64,000 bases of DNA from Amylostereum areolatum (Eukaryota > Basidiomycota > Agaricomycetes > Russulales > Stereaceae). Made by a program: the position numbers and the translations under genes. The notes below the pieces were generated by a model. That model worked only from the letters and a program-made list of their open reading frames with translations, was not told the origin of the DNA and ran no database searches. Of this stretch, positions 46,179-61,057 are shown one piece after another. Each line of letters opens with the position of its first letter. The first letter of the stretch is position 1. Location of the stretch: assembly GCA_012932865.1 (NCBI GenBank), contig SAXG01000076.1, positions 62,001 through 126,000 of the forward strand, in the 5' to 3' direction.

Positions 46179-47396
46179 TTACTGATGCGGTGGCCCTGGC
46201 TCCGACGTCAACCCTTCTGGAACGTAGAAAAACAACATCATACACCACGTAGTGGCCGCCACTCCTACGAAAAAGCCTATGATCGTAGCACACGTATTCA
46301 TACGTCCCTCGCAGAATGTGTATCCAGTCGATGGCTTGAGCATGACTGCCACACAACACATTGTGAAATAGGGGCGGTGAAGGGAGGATAAACCTACCTG
46401 TATCGACTATCTTCTGGATTGTGACTTTGTACGTCGCAGGCATGTGATCCTTATACATCCGAGAGACCTGTGTTTGGAGATGGTCAAACAAGGCGACACG
46501 GTATTAGGAGAGATCACAGAACTCACCGATCGACCCAAGGCGAAGATAGCGAAAGTGTAGCCAACCGGCACCAGGATGAAGTACACAAACATCTTTGCCA
46601 GCGCCACTCCGATCTCGAAATTGCTAGCGTCGGCTGCGATCGGTTCTTTAGCGACGAGCAAGTTGGCCAACGGGGACATCATCAGCGCGGTCAAGATGAT
46701 CGGGGCTGATAGCAAGATCGTATTCCTCAAAGCTGTCGGATGTGAAGGTCAGTCATCCGGGGGCTGCAAGGTGGAACACTGCGTGCTCACATAGGGCAAG
46801 GAATTTCACCAGTTGAACGATCACATACCCATAATCGTCCTGGAAAACCCACGGGAGGGAGGAGGAATTCACACGTTCGTATTTCGTCCCCGAGTAAATC
46901 CTACACGCAAAAGCGAATACGTCCACTGTAAACTTCGCGTCTGTTCGAACCAGGCGGCACGACACACTCACAGAACACCCATAATGACCGTGAGCACCCA
47001 ATCCACCGTCGCAACCGTCGTCTCTCCGCGATACACCTGAACCGTCTTGAATATGCCTGCTCCGACGACAATCGACGTAGTGAGGAGTCGGAATACCGTG
47101 ACTTTGAAGAGCAACGGTGGATGCTGGTCGCTGGTGAATCTAGAATCCCTTTTCTCGCCCTTGTAGTTGCGCGGAATCGAATACGGCAGCGACTCGCCCA
47201 TCCTGTTGGCTGCGTTGGACGCCACGTCGCGTGCGACCCTCGAGTTATATGCCAATTCAGCGCGCTTGCGATGAGCCCAGACTGAGGTACCATAAAGACC
47301 ATCTGTCCAAACGTACAGCCTTTCATTGACATGTCCGACTGCTGTCGTCGAGACTAAGATTTCGTCGAAGATAACGAGGTCCGTGAGGGATGACAT
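46179..47396 (-). CDS. Multi-pass membrane protein, 325 aa, unknown
   Basis: Five exons: 47396-46972, 46900-46791, 46732-46527, 46467-46398, 46345-46179; introns 52-71 nt, all phases consistent. Hydrophobic segments: LLTTSIVVGAGIF, VDWVLTVIMGVLIY, a stretch through RNTILLSAPIILTALMM, AKMFVYFILVPVGYTFAIF, and ATIIGFFVGVAATTWCMMLF near the C-terminus, so about four to five membrane passes. The N-terminal 130 residues are soluble-looking with basic patches. No transporter motif is recognised. It is divergently transcribed from PEX3. Confidence 0.75.
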
Positions 47397-47685
47397 GAAT
47401 GATCCGGAGATACATGGTTTACTTGTCCAGGCCACTACTTGTCCAGGCCACCAGCAGTACGAACGAAAGACAGCAGAGTGAAGACGGTTTGAACAAAGAA
47501 TCGCAAGTTGGTGGTGGTCGGAGGTGAAGCCAGAAAACACGTGCTCGGCAGTGGAAGCGCCGTCAGCAGCCGTGGGCGCCTAACCGACCTCACCCTCCCA
47601 TCGCCGGCGCCGCGAAGCTCGAACGCATCCTCGTGTTTTTCTGCATGTTTCGTCGACGAATGCGACCACCACCTCGACCGTCACG
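47397..47685. promoter_or_regulatory. Shared 289-bp divergent promoter region
   Basis: Start codons of the membrane-protein gene (minus) and PEX3 (plus) are separated by only 289 bp, so both promoters must lie here. It contains a direct repeat of CTTGTCCAGGCCAC (about 47423 and 47439). Co-regulation is inferred only. Confidence 0.5.
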
Positions 47686-49616
47686 ATGTTCAAATCTATA
47701 GGCAACTACTTCAACGAACGACGGAACGGATATGCGAAGACCGCAGGCGTCGTCGGTGGGCTGTACATGGTCGGGCGCTACACCGTCAACCGCCTCGAAG
47801 ACGTGCGGAATACGATGATGCAGGAGCGGTCGGCGCGAGAAAAGTACGTTCATCGCTCGCTGCGCTTGCATCTATCTGACTGCAGAGTGTAGTGTTCGCA
47901 AACGGTTCCAGCAGAACCTGCAGGACATCTCATTTACTACTATGGCACACCTCCCCATCCTCGCGGAGAACGTGCTCACCGACATGGACGTCGAGGCCCT
48001 CACCGCAGAACTCCAGTCTCTTCTCAAGGCATCACGCGAAAAGCGAGTATCTGCGTCCGAGCACTTGGAGCTTCCGACACATCCCCATAACCCACCGTCA
48101 GAGGCCTCGTTGGCGTCGAGTGTCGAGTTCGTACACGAGGGCGACGCAGTGTCCGACAACGGCTCTGTGTCTGTACTATCGTACTCCGCCCTAGAAGAGG
48201 CTCCTTCACCCCTCACGGACTCCCAGTCTAGCTGGGTCGGCGAATTTTCTCAACCATCAATACAACCTCCCTACCCAACTCCCCAGCACCCACCCTTGCA
48301 AGCAACGCCATCGGCAGAGGGTACCGAGTCTGGCGTAAGCAGCTCCGCTGTGAGCAGCAACGACGACTCGTCAGCGGTGCGTTTTTTCCAGTCATCGTGC
48401 CAGCTGAAGCGCTGACGAACGACAAGGCCGACATGACCAGCTCACAGGCAAGTCTCAACACAAAATCGAAAGCCGATCTTTGGAGAGAAGTCAAGATGCT
48501 TGGTGCGGGCTTTGTTTTCTCTTCTTACCTTCCGTTCTGACTATCTTTCCAGCCGTCACGCGCACGCTCACTGTCATGTATTCGATCACCCTCCTCACCC
48601 TCTTCACACACGTCCAACTCTCCCTCCTGGGGCGATACAAGTACGTGCACTCAATAGTGCAACTAGAGCGAGACGAAGAAGCTCGAGAACAACTTGAAAC
48701 GTCCATCGCCTCCCTCTTCTTCAGCCTACCCCGGGACCGGGCCCTAGCGGACATAGAGGCGCTCGACTTGGACGATGAATGGGAGAAGGACGACCTGTGG
48801 CGCGAGGGCATCGACGCGGAGACAGAGCGGAAGTATCTCACACTCAGCTGGTGGATATTGAACGTGGGCTGGAAGGACGTGGGCGAGCGCGTGCGCAGGG
48901 GGGTCGAAGAGGTGTTCGAGGAGTGCGTGCTTGACTTCTTCCTTGTTCGTTGTCCGGTGGCTCATCCGCTTCACGACACAGTGTCTCTCGGAAGAGCAAA
49001 GTTGGCGTGCTCGACCTGCATCGGCTTATAAGCGACGTTCGTCGACGTGTTGAGCACGAGGTTACGTTCGAGGGAACCGAGCGTCGTATCAAGTGCGTGT
49101 TTACACCCATTTCTTTTCGTGCCTTCGCTGACATTCTCTTCAGCTTTATGTCCACCCTCCTACCGCCGACGACCTCGGCAGTCGCTCATTTGCTGACGCG
49201 GGGTGGATTCCCCCCATCGTATGGCGACGCACACGATTCAGCCTTTACGTCATTGCTCGAAGAGACTCGGGACGTGCTCGCGTCGGCGAACTTCCAACTC
49301 GTGCTCGAACGCTGCCTGGACCGCGCGACGTCCGTGCTGTTCGATGGACTACGCGAAAATGTGTTTGTTCCAGATGATGGTGAGGACGGCGAGCAGGTGC
49401 GACTGCGCCTTGCGGGGATGTTGCCTAGCTTGGCGCGGTGGAGTTCGCTTGCGCTCAGGGGGCTTCCGAACGTGTTGGTAGACGTGAGTCTCTCCTTCTT
49501 AACGTTGATCCGTGCGCCACGCTCATGGTGTGTGTTTGCAGAGCCTTGGGGATTTGCACGAGGTGGCGGGGCTGGCGGCGATCATATATTCTGACTACGA
49601 GGACCGGTTTCGGTGA
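47686..49616 (+). CDS. PEX3: Peroxisomal biogenesis factor 3 (peroxin-3), 530 aa
   Basis: Seven exons: 47686-47843, 47893-48320, 48392-48502, 48553-48922, 48982-49092, 49144-49483, 49542-49616; all phases fit. The 71-nt intron 48321-48391 is inferred because it alone restores the frame. The N-terminus (MFKSIGNYFNERRNGYAKTA then VVGGLYMVGRY) is the classic Pex3 basic peroxisomal-membrane targeting segment plus anchor, followed by VRKRFQQNLQDISFTTMAHL, and TLTVMYSITLLTLFTHVQLSLLGRYKY of the conserved core. Pex3 is an integral peroxisome-membrane protein that docks Pex19 carrying newly made membrane proteins and is essential for peroxisome formation. Length is somewhat above the typical 450-500 aa because of a Ser/Pro-rich insert (48.1-48.3 kb). 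Confidence 0.93.
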
Positions 49617-52116
49617 TACTTCTTCTTGTAGCCTCTAGCTGACACGATACCTTACCTTCGGGTTCGACTTGCTGTGACCCAACCAAAACACTAGTGGCAT
49701 CCAAAGATAGTGCACATATGACGAGGACGGTGAGGACTTCTGCTTTGTAGTACGTCACGATACTGCGTGGCAGCGCAGATTGGCATGCTCCAGGTTCAAT
49801 TGTATGTCGGCCTCTTATAGTCATACGGCAATTCACGACTTTCGCACCAACACTGGCCAAAGACCACCCACTTCTCATGAGTACACGTCGTTTCATGGTT
49901 CCCCGTGGACAACCACATACACTAGTCATACCTCTGTCTCATGCATAGAGCTCGTGACCGTCACCTTGCGAACGTCAGGCATACGCTCCTTTCGATCCAC
50001 CCCTTGATTGGTAGAGCTTATTATGTTCTTATGCTTAATGCTTTGCTTAGACGGCGCAGGACACTCGAGGTGCACCCCCTGAGTCTCCTTGCCCCTCGCC
50101 AGCTGGTATTCATTCAGTACTTTGGATTTGGATCCTATCACGCCTATCACGAACGCTATCGTGAACCTTACACGCTTCATGCATCCGTGCTCCCTCGCGA
50201 CAGAACGTTCACCAGCTTTCGTCCCCCGCAACCGTCCGCACTCGTTCTGCCAAGTCCAACTTTCAGAGCCGTTATCGCTGACCCCGTCCATAGATACTCA
50301 CTCGCCGCCTGCCTCCGACATATCCCCATTCAACCGCGCAGACGCATCGAAAGGGTATGCTCTGCCCCAACTGTAGGCTGCGCCCTCGGCGTATTAGCAA
50401 CTGGGTTCTGAGCAATTGCGTCAGCCTTCGAGCGAGCAAAGGAACATGGCGCCAAAGTTATACAGACGACCATTCTGTCGGGAGGGTCCTGTTTTCCTTT
50501 CTTCATATGGGGAAACGTTCGGGTCCAGGGGTATGGTGTGGGAGCAGCGACATTTTGGGTTTTCGGGTCAACTGGACGTTTACACCTGGTTCACGTCCGT
50601 GTCGTGCGGGCGGGCATATTGCACTTCTTTCTAAGTATGCACCGTCCACTGCACAAAGTCGCATTGTGTGCTTCGATGGCAACTGGTGCCAGTGGATGAC
50701 ATACTAGACGACCTTTGCGGTACGAAGAAGCGTGGTTTGCGGTGAAGCGTCGGTCTTTCCTTTTCACCACCTTCCATGCTTGCACGGCGGGCCGTCGTGC
50801 CAAATTGTCAGTGCGTTTTTGACTTGTTTGAAGGCGCGCTCGTCAGCCATCTGGCCTGCTGACTCTGACTTCGCTCGCGCAAGGTCTCTTCCTGCCAGTG
50901 TGCGGCCCTGCCACACCGAGCTTCGAAGGGGGCACCTTTTTCTTTCCAGTTCCTGGCGCTGACGCGGTGGTCGGACGACGGACACGTTTCTGAGCGTTCG
51001 GAGGGAAAAGAAGTGGTATTCGACGAGTTCAGGTCGCGAATATCATGCTCGCGATTGGGCACAGGGGTGTTTGCGGTTTGCGTTGATGCACTGGCACGAG
51101 CTGTGGCGACGGGCGTGGGTCGTCTGTCACGGCGCTATGCGCATGAGTGTCGAAGGGGCGTGCCTGTCCCTCTGGATCGAAGGATGGCGGATATCTCGGC
51201 GATGCCAACTTGCCTGTTACACGGAGGTATATTCCGCACCCTTGTGTCCTGATGCCTCGCGGCGGTCACTGGAGGACTATTCTCGGGGGTACTGCGAGTC
51301 AAAAAGCGTCAGATGGAGATGAAGCAGCGCGGTCCTTCTACACGACGGTCCCCTCGTATCCTGCGAACGTCGTCTGGCGTTTGCGTGTCGGAACGGAGGA
51401 AAGTCGTGGCAATTTGGGGGAGTTTTGTCGCCGCGGCTGTGCGCGGAGGAGGCATGTATTATTCGTGGGCAAAAATCCGCCATGGGTATCGCAACGGCGA
51501 CTCATGACCTGAAGTACATTTATATACCCGCATCTACAATGGAAGAGACTGTCTATTGCATCCTTCAGAGCACTTCGAGCGGGATAGTAGCGTAGACATC
51601 GGCAAGTCACGTGTGCGTCGGCGTCGTACGCGTCTGCGCGTCTTCCGAGTCGGTCCTGACCGCGACGCGGCTGCGCCTCCCAACGTCCAACCGAGGTTGA
51701 CACGCCAAGCACACCCGCATTAATATCGATAATTAGGCATATCTCTCACAGGACTTTCCGCCCGAGGGTCCGGTGAAGGGGGCGTGCGCGGGGAATCGTC
51801 GGGAGCCCCGCATCAGCGGGCGAGCAGCCTGAGCAGCACGGGAAGCAGCCATCCCTGTGCGAGTCCTCTGCTCATCTGCGGTTCAACGACCTATATACTC
51901 CTATACAACCATTCTTCTTCCCTCGGAAAAGGCCCTACGCTCCCGCTCGAACCGCGTGCGCTCGCCCTCACCTACGGCTCGCCAGGCCTGCATCCTCCAC
52001 CCGCGTCCCACACCCGGCGGACTTTCTTCGGCGCGTCCCCTGCGATATTCCGGCCTCCTCTGTCTCGTTATCGGACCTGATGTTCTCCTGTCCAACATCG
52101 CTCGTCTAGTGGATCG
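49617..52116. other. 2.5 kb intergenic, no firm gene
   Basis: Short frames on both strands, none spliced or recognisable. A slightly better plus-strand frame at 51071-51322 (LRFALMHWHELWRRAW) could be a fragment of something larger. GH1 upstream sequence occupies the right end. Confidence 0.4.
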
Positions 52117-52124
52117 TATATAAA
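52117..52124 (+). promoter_or_regulatory. TATA box of the beta-glucosidase gene
   Basis: TATATAAA, 87 nt before the GH1 start codon; a strong core-promoter match in a GC-rich setting. Confidence 0.65.
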
Positions 52125-52210
52125 CCAGCGCGGATCCTGCGCTGGAAAGGACCTGCATCCTACCCGCCTCCGCCCGCCCTAACTTTCCTCTCTCTCCCCC
52201 AATAGCAACA

Positions 52211-55032
<2,822 letters not shown>

Positions 55033-55580
55033 GCCGTCCGTTCTCCTTTGTTTCTCCACGGCGCGTTAGGATCTAGGGGTTGTTTCGGCCTGTACTACCA
55101 TCCATATACCTTTCCATGTTCCCCCTGCCTTTGTGGTTTTTTTCTTCGCGATGTTTACGACTCGATTGACGATGTACCTATAAAAAGAACAAGTCACGCG
55201 CGCTGCGGCTTCGACGCCGATAGAGTTGGACCGCGGCCGCGGCCGTGACGCCTGCCGAAGGAATAATATAGGGCCCAAAGGCCGATACCGGCGTCGATGA
55301 CGCTCCGAACATGACGGAACTACTATATATAGCAATTTCAGGGACCGAAAGCTCGGCTGCTCGGAAGAGGAGAAAAGACGTGACCGGAAAATATAGAGTA
55401 ATATAATGATTATCGGATAGAAAAGGGTCACACGAGGAGAATTGACTTTGCGTTCGAGTCTTCGACCTTTTCCAGTTGGCGGCCGTCCGCCTCGACCCGC
55501 GTCTTTCCCCTCCTCCTCCCGTCTCTCGCCGACCCCGGACCCCAGATCACGTTCAGGCCAAGAGAGTTACTTACGCGCGA
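55033..55580. promoter_or_regulatory. Upstream region of the ERT1-like gene
   Basis: Holds the beta-glucosidase 3' end and, at 55324-55331, a TATATATA box about 250 nt before the next start codon. Confidence 0.45.
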
Positions 55581-57880
55581 ATGGCTTCTCAAGGACATTA
55601 CGCCCCCGCCCCCGCCCACGCGCCCGCCGAGGCAAGCGCACCCACGGACCCTGTCGACTTGTCCGCCGCAGCCTCGTCCTCCTCCTTGCCCGGTGCACCA
55701 CTCTCGCATACGTCGACCGTGGACAGCGCAGAGAACAGCGAGGACGACTCGAACGGAGGCAAGAAAAAGTCGGGGAAGAGCAGGAGGCGAAAGGTCAATC
55801 ACGCGTGCCTGTACTGCAGGAGGAGCCATATGACCTGCGACGAGGGCAGGCCTTGTCAACGTTGGTGAGTGCTTCGTCGCTGCCTTCTGCGTCTCTTTGC
55901 GGGTGCCTTTCGGTCGAGGGTGGGCAGAGTAGAACGGTTTGGGGTCCGCGGCGGAGACGGACGGTGTTGGCGCTAGCCCCAGTCGTAACGCCGACCTCAT
56001 ACAACCCACCCGCCTTTTCTCATCGTACCACCGTCCCTCTGACCCACGCATTGTCTGCCACAGCATCAAACGAGAGATTGGACACCTCTGCCACGACGAA
56101 CCTCGCCCGAGCAAAGGCGACAAGCACACACATCCCCCCGGTCCCGCATCCGCGCAAATGAACCTCCATCGTACGTCATTCGTCCCCGCGCCCGTCCCAA
56201 CATGAGCCTGAGCCTCTGCAGCCACCACGCTTCCCTACACCACCCAGCCCATCATGGCCAACCCCTCCTCCTGGCCCTCGTCCGCGCCAGAAGGTGCACT
56301 CATGTACCCTCCCGAGACCTTAGGAAAAGAGTTCTCAAGTTTAACGTGCGTCTCTCTCCTAATTCATTCCATAGCAGGATATTTTCCTGGAAGTCTCGTG
56401 AGATTTGTGCTGAAATATGTTGGACTGTTGCCGGGGAACAAGGCTGATGCAAAAATGTTGAAAAAAGCGTGAAACATCAGGCTCTTGTCAGCATTTTGTA
56501 CCAACCTTATTTCCCGAGAAAGAGTTCAACAAATCTCAGCATCGACTTGAACCTTTACATTATCTTGTCATGCTGGCAGTGCAATTTACCCTAAACTGAC
56601 TGTCCTTCCAGTGATTTCCTCGAAACTCTCGACGAGCACGCCTTCTTCAACCCCACAGGCATCATTTCGCAGCCACTCGGCTCAAGTGCCTACGATCCTG
56701 GCCTCGTCCCCCCACGCGCCACCTCACAACCTCAACCTCCGCCTTCCTCCCAACAGGCCCAACCCCAACCCCAATCCAAACCTCCAGAATCCGACCGTGC
56801 TCAGTCCCCCACGACCACGCGGGACCCACAACCGCCGGATCAACCGACCCCAGGCGTGCTCCCCACCGCGAGCATGACCGAGAAATTCCTGCTCACCGCG
56901 GCTGACCAGGAGCCGGGCTCGCGCGACGAGCGTCTGAAGCGCGTCATCCGGACCAAGTACGAGGCCGGCCTGCTCAAGCCGTATAACTACGTCAAGGGCT
57001 ACGCGCGCCTGTCCCGGTGGATGGACAAAAAGTGAGATCGGCCCCTTTCTGTTTTCGCGTCCCTCGCGCCGGCGATCCGCCGCGGTTGCTCACTGCGTCG
57101 CGCGTTGTAGCGTTTCGCAGGAGTCAAAGCAGCAAATACTGCACCCGCTGTCAGTACTCAGGCCCAAGTTCAGGGTGCGTCGTCTTTCTCTTGCACCAGA
57201 GCCCGAGACTGACCGGCCGCGACGCTCGCAGGCCATCGCCCAATCGCTGCGCGACATCGTGAGTTCCGGTCCCCCTTTCTTTCTTCTGCTCGGCGCTGAG
57301 GATGCGATCCAGGACCTCGTGTTCATCGAGGAGGCGTTCGAGCGACTGCTGCTCGACTACGACCGCGTGTTCTCCGTCATGGGCATCCCCGCGTGCCTCT
57401 GGCGCCGGACGGGCGAGATCTACAAGGGCAACCGCGAGTTTGCCGAGCTCGTCGGCGTGGACGGGTACATGCTCCGCGACGTACGTCCCCTCCTTCTCCC
57501 TCCCCGAAATCGCGCCCGATCCGACGCGTTCGCCCACAGGGTCGATTGTGCATCTACGAGCTCATGGCCGAAGAGTCCGCCGTGAACTACTGGGAGGTGA
57601 GTTGCCTTGCCTCCCCTTTTTCTTCGCCCCTTCGCCGATTGACCCCCATGCGGAACAGAAATACGGCAACGTCGCGTTCGACTCCTCCCAAAAAGCCGTG
57701 CTCACCTCCTGCGTGCTTCGGTACAAGCCCGCGGTGACGCCCGCGGGCGCGACGACGCCCGGTCGGCGGGAGGACGCGCCGAACGAGGAGGGGTACATCA
57801 ACTGTTGCTTTTCGTTCACGATCCGGCGGGACACGTGGGGGATCCCGAGCATGATCGTCGGGAACTTCATCCGGCTTTGA
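55581..57880 (+). CDS. Zn2Cys6 transcription factor, ERT1/AcuK-like, 490 aa
   Basis: Nine exons: 55581-55864, 56064-56170, 56222-56345, 56612-57031, 57111-57174, 57232-57258, 57313-57480, 57540-57596, 57659-57880; all in phase. A basic stretch (KKKSGKSRRRKVNH) precedes the binuclear cluster C-LY-C-RRSHMT-C-DEGRP-C-QR-C-IKREIGHL-C; the fifth Cys codon is split by the 199-nt intron. Later come DFLETLDEHAFF, a Gln/Pro-rich linker, EAGLLKPYNYVKGYARLSRW, and a PAS-like domain (PACLWRRTGEIYKGNREFAELV, GRLCIYELMAEES) ending with CFSFTIRRD. This layout is that of Ert1/Rds2 and Aspergillus AcuK, nuclear activators of gluconeogenesis and non-fermentable-carbon genes (PEPCK, FBPase). The intron at 56346-56611 is long (266 nt) for this genome. 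Confidence 0.9.
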
Positions 57881-58396
57881 GGTCGGGGACATGACGGATG
57901 GCTTTCGCCGTTCCGATTCAGGTTTCGTTCTACATATTTCGGACAAATTCTGTTGTGTTGGGTGGGAGGTGTCTAATGGGGGAGAGTGGGGTCATCTAGG
58001 GACGGGGCGGAGATGCGGGCGTGGTGGACAAAGCGAGCGGTGTAATCTTATGTATATTGTCAATGGGCTCTTTCTTGGAACTGACTGCCGTGAAACTCTG
58101 ATTTGTGGGATTCGGAAGGCTTGCAGAGCTCTTTGTGGATTGACATCGAGCGCGATTTATGATCAGTACTTTGAGTCGCGGTGGGATTGGAGTCGAGCAA
58201 CGTCACCAGGCTTGCCACGTGTCTGCATGCCGCAAGCTTTACTGTACATATAAGGAGCAATGTGCAAGAACTACAGCAGAAACAAAGAGAGCCAACGTGC
58301 AGGATGTCGTACGTACATTTGGAAGCTGAAGCTTGAACCATGAAGCTGAAGTGCCGAATCTCAAAGACGAGATAGTAAGAACATCGATGGTTTCCA
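57881..58396. other. Convergent 3' ends, no gene
   Basis: The ERT1-like gene and the F-box gene converge here. A heptamer-like run lies at 58322-58352. Confidence 0.6.
58322..58352. repeat. AAGCTTG / AAGCTGA motif run
   Basis: GAAGCTGAAGCTTGAACCATGAAGCTGAAG (written in parts): three to four imperfect units near the 3' end of the F-box gene. Confidence 0.6.
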
Positions 58397-60280
58397 TTAC
58401 CACCCCACCCCGGACAGTAATACGTCTTCGTCGGAATCGTCATCCATGAAATCAAGATCGTCCATATTGACGTCAATAACAGCAGCCTCGTCGAGATTGT
58501 CATTGAGACCCTGAACATCTTCGGGCTGCAGGAAGCTGAAAGTGAAATGGCCAGCATGGGCAAATTGACGACTCTCAACGGGCGTGACAGCCTGAGGCAA
58601 GTTTAATTTCTCCTCTCCATCCCAGTCGACCACCACCCCGCACGCTTCAATCTCGGCAATCCGAGCCGAGGCAATGCGACAGTTCTTGATCTCCACGGTT
58701 CGAAGCCTGTCGTCGCCGTGTCCTCCGTTTGCCCGGCGTTTGACGACATCCACGAGCGTGGCAAAGTCATATTGACCGGGGCGTTTAATGTCTTGAGATA
58801 GATTGGCGTTGGATAGGGACAGATGCTGGAGGCTGGGGAATATCTTCCATCGTACTGGTGCATTCGACTCGGTATTTGCGGCCGAGCCTTCAGTCTCCGT
58901 CACGCCTATTTCCATTTGGAGGGCGAGGATGGCAGGGCGGGCGTTCCGTCCTCGACAGGAGAGATACCTGACGGAGCGGAAATGGACAAAGGAAGTATCC
59001 CATGCCACCCGGACATTATGCAGTGGTAGCGAATCCTCCAGATGCACGGCTGTAACGCTCTCCGCATGCAATGCATGGATGACGGCCTCCACTGCGGTGA
59101 CGACTGTTGAAAGACCGGTGCCTATCGTGGAGGACTGGAGGTGAAACAAGTTGTCTTCGCCCTCGAGATGGTCGTCGAAGTGCACAACGCTGCGCCCGGT
59201 CCATGCCTGAGGCCAATTGATGATGGTACTAGTCCACCCTTTGACAGACCATGCATCTGGGAGGAAACAGTTGATGGAAATAGTGCGCAGGGGAAGGGGG
59301 TTTTGAGGATCCATTGCTGCGGCGGGCAGATAGTCGCGCAAAGAGGTGCTCGCCGGATTTTCGAGGGACGAGAATGAGCGATGAATGAATGTTCGCGTTG
59401 AGGGTGGAATAACGATCCGGTTCCACAACCACTGTATCTTCGGTGCATCGTCGATGATCGTTATTGTATGAAGACACAGCAGCGCCAAGGGAGGAGCATG
59501 TCCTGCGTCTGGATGAACGGTTTGTGGAATAGCGCGTGTAAGGTTGAGGAGCTGCAGTTTGGGCATGGACGCAATCACAGATGAAAAGTGGGCCTCCGAC
59601 TGCCACTTTGTCCCAACTCCATCAAGAAAAAGTTCGGTGAGATTTTGATACGGTCCCGGTGCTTGGAGGGGCATGCAATTCTTCAGCTCAAGGTAGGCGA
59701 GGCGTGGAGCGTCACCAAGCAGAAAATCATCGTGAAGGTGGTGTATCTTGCCATCGACTTCGACGGATAGATATTCCAGGACTGGAAGATCCCGCATCAG
59801 GATTCGATAGGGGGAAGGAGGAGGAATCAGGGTCTCCACTCGAAGCTCGATACGCCGGACCCTCGGATGCGCCTCCTGCAACGCGCTGTTGAGCGTCGTG
59901 AGGTCATGATCGAGCTTGAGGTGGGATGATATGGATATCGGCGTCTGCTTGGACCTGGAGAGCTGCTCGGGAACCCATTTCGACATCGCACAGACATCGT
60001 GGCCCCAGAAGCTGGGATGGTCCAACGCTATGTGACGCCACTGTCGACACACGTGGGTGACAGAAATCAACGTCTGAAAGCCCAACACTTGGCGAGGAGC
60101 CACCGGGAGGAGTTCGGCCTGTGGAAGAAGGGCGAAGATACTAGCGAGGATCTTCGGGGGCAGACGGGATATGGAGTTGAGCTCGTTGGAGCGGGATGCA
60201 ACAGCCCTTGCAGCCTTCAGAATCTCCTTCAGATCCTCCCCAAGCTGCTGCCGCGCCCGCCCAGCCTGCTTCGGATCCAT
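58397..60280 (-). CDS. F-box / leucine-rich-repeat-like protein, about 627 aa
   Basis: Single long frame; start taken at MDPKQAGRARQQL (60280). A helical N-terminus is followed by an F-box-like segment at about residues 40-100 (SRLPPKILASIFALLPQ ... VTHVCRQWRHIALDHPSFW), the layout of agaricomycete F-box proteins. The middle holds LRR-like strands (LEYLSVEV, LAYLELKNC, LTELFLDGV, LQLLNLTRA, LQHLSLSNANL). The tail is strongly acidic (DVNMDDLDFMDDDSDEDV). F-box proteins recruit substrates to SCF (Skp1-Cullin) ubiquitin ligases; the substrate here is unknown. This class is greatly expanded in mushrooms. Confidence 0.8.
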   Translation of the reverse strand: MDPKQAGRARQQLGEDLKEILKAARAVASRSNELNSISRLPPKILASIFALLPQAELLPVAPRQVLGFQTLISVTHVCRQWRHIALDHPSFWGHDVCAMSKWVPEQLSRSKQTPISISSHLKLDHDLTTLNSALQEAHPRVRRIELRVETLIPPPSPYRILMRDLPVLEYLSVEVDGKIHHLHDDFLLGDAPRLAYLELKNCMPLQAPGPYQNLTELFLDGVGTKWQSEAHFSSVIASMPKLQLLNLTRAIPQTVHPDAGHAPPLALLCLHTITIIDDAPKIQWLWNRIVIPPSTRTFIHRSFSSLENPASTSLRDYLPAAAMDPQNPLPLRTISINCFLPDAWSVKGWTSTIINWPQAWTGRSVVHFDDHLEGEDNLFHLQSSTIGTGLSTVVTAVEAVIHALHAESVTAVHLEDSLPLHNVRVAWDTSFVHFRSVRYLSCRGRNARPAILALQMEIGVTETEGSAANTESNAPVRWKIFPSLQHLSLSNANLSQDIKRPGQYDFATLVDVVKRRANGGHGDDRLRTVEIKNCRIASARIAEIEACGVVVDWDGEEKLNLPQAVTPVESRQFAHAGHFTFSFLQPEDVQGLNDNLDEAAVIDVNMDDLDFMDDDSDEDVLLSGVGW

Positions 60281-60791
60281 CGATACGGACACGGTTTGAA
60301 AGAGTCCCAGCCTCGATTGGAGGAACGCATCCCATAGACTGTTGATCGAAGGCTGGTATGTGAGCGTTTAACGAAACCACAGCGAACGACGCGATATCAT
60401 ACCTGCGGGGTGGGTTTGAAACCTCACCCTCAGAGATGGGAGCCTTTTGCGAAGCGAACGCGACTGGACTTGTTGGGTTTGGCCCGGTTTCCATGTCTTT
60501 CTCTCGGCACACCAAAACTTGACGAATTATGCGTGACGTGTGCGGACTCCGGTGGTCCTAGGATTCAAGAAGGCCTTGCTCTGCAGCGTCCGCGACCGAT
60601 TTCCTTGCTTTCGAGGATGCAGAAGGCGAATATCGTGGAAATGTTGCTAATGCCAGATGTCGAGCTCACTGGAGTAGCGACGACAACTGCAAGTAGATGA
60701 AGTCGACGTCAAGTCGGAGTCTGGACTCACGGTGACTGGGTCAACTTAGCGAGCGCTTGTCCGGATGGAAAGCGCTGATTTGGCACGTGGT

Positions 60792-60814
60792 CTTGAAGAG
60801 CTTGAAGCTTGAAG
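60792..60814. repeat. AAGCTTG heptamer run
   Basis: CTTGAAGAGCTTGAAGCTTG followed by AAG; about 0.5 kb upstream of the F-box start. Confidence 0.8.
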
Positions 60815-60886
60815 TCCTTCATAACTTTCAAAATATACATATAGGCATAATGAGATTCTTTTCAAGTTGGATGTCGGAGTCCTCGC

Positions 60887-60906
60887 CTTCAAGCTTCAAG
60901 CTTCAG
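60887..60906. repeat. AAGCTTG heptamer run
   Basis: CTTCAAGCTTCAAGCTTCAG, opposite orientation to 60792-60814 and 73 nt away, making a loose inverted pair. Confidence 0.8.
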
Positions 60907-61057
60907 TCGGCGGTACGTAGGTACATCAGTACACAGCCAGTACCAGTACTGAAGCTGGAGCCGGAGCATGTCCTTTCGAAGCCGCGTAAGTGTTCGTATG
61001 AGCATGTCAGCGATTCGAATGTCCGAAGAGCCCCAGGCGTCGAACGATAAAACAACG

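Larger units (their letters stand above)
60281..61057. other. Intergenic, two heptamer runs
   Basis: Upstream of the F-box gene and downstream of the formin-like gene. Heptamer runs are at 60792-60814 and 60887-60906. No FH1 or FH2 coding sequence is seen here. Confidence 0.6.

Noticed and set aside
50000..51700. Several 60-150-codon frames as possible genes
   Set aside because: No start-to-stop model with splice sites, no motif and overlapping frames on both strands; left as intergenic.
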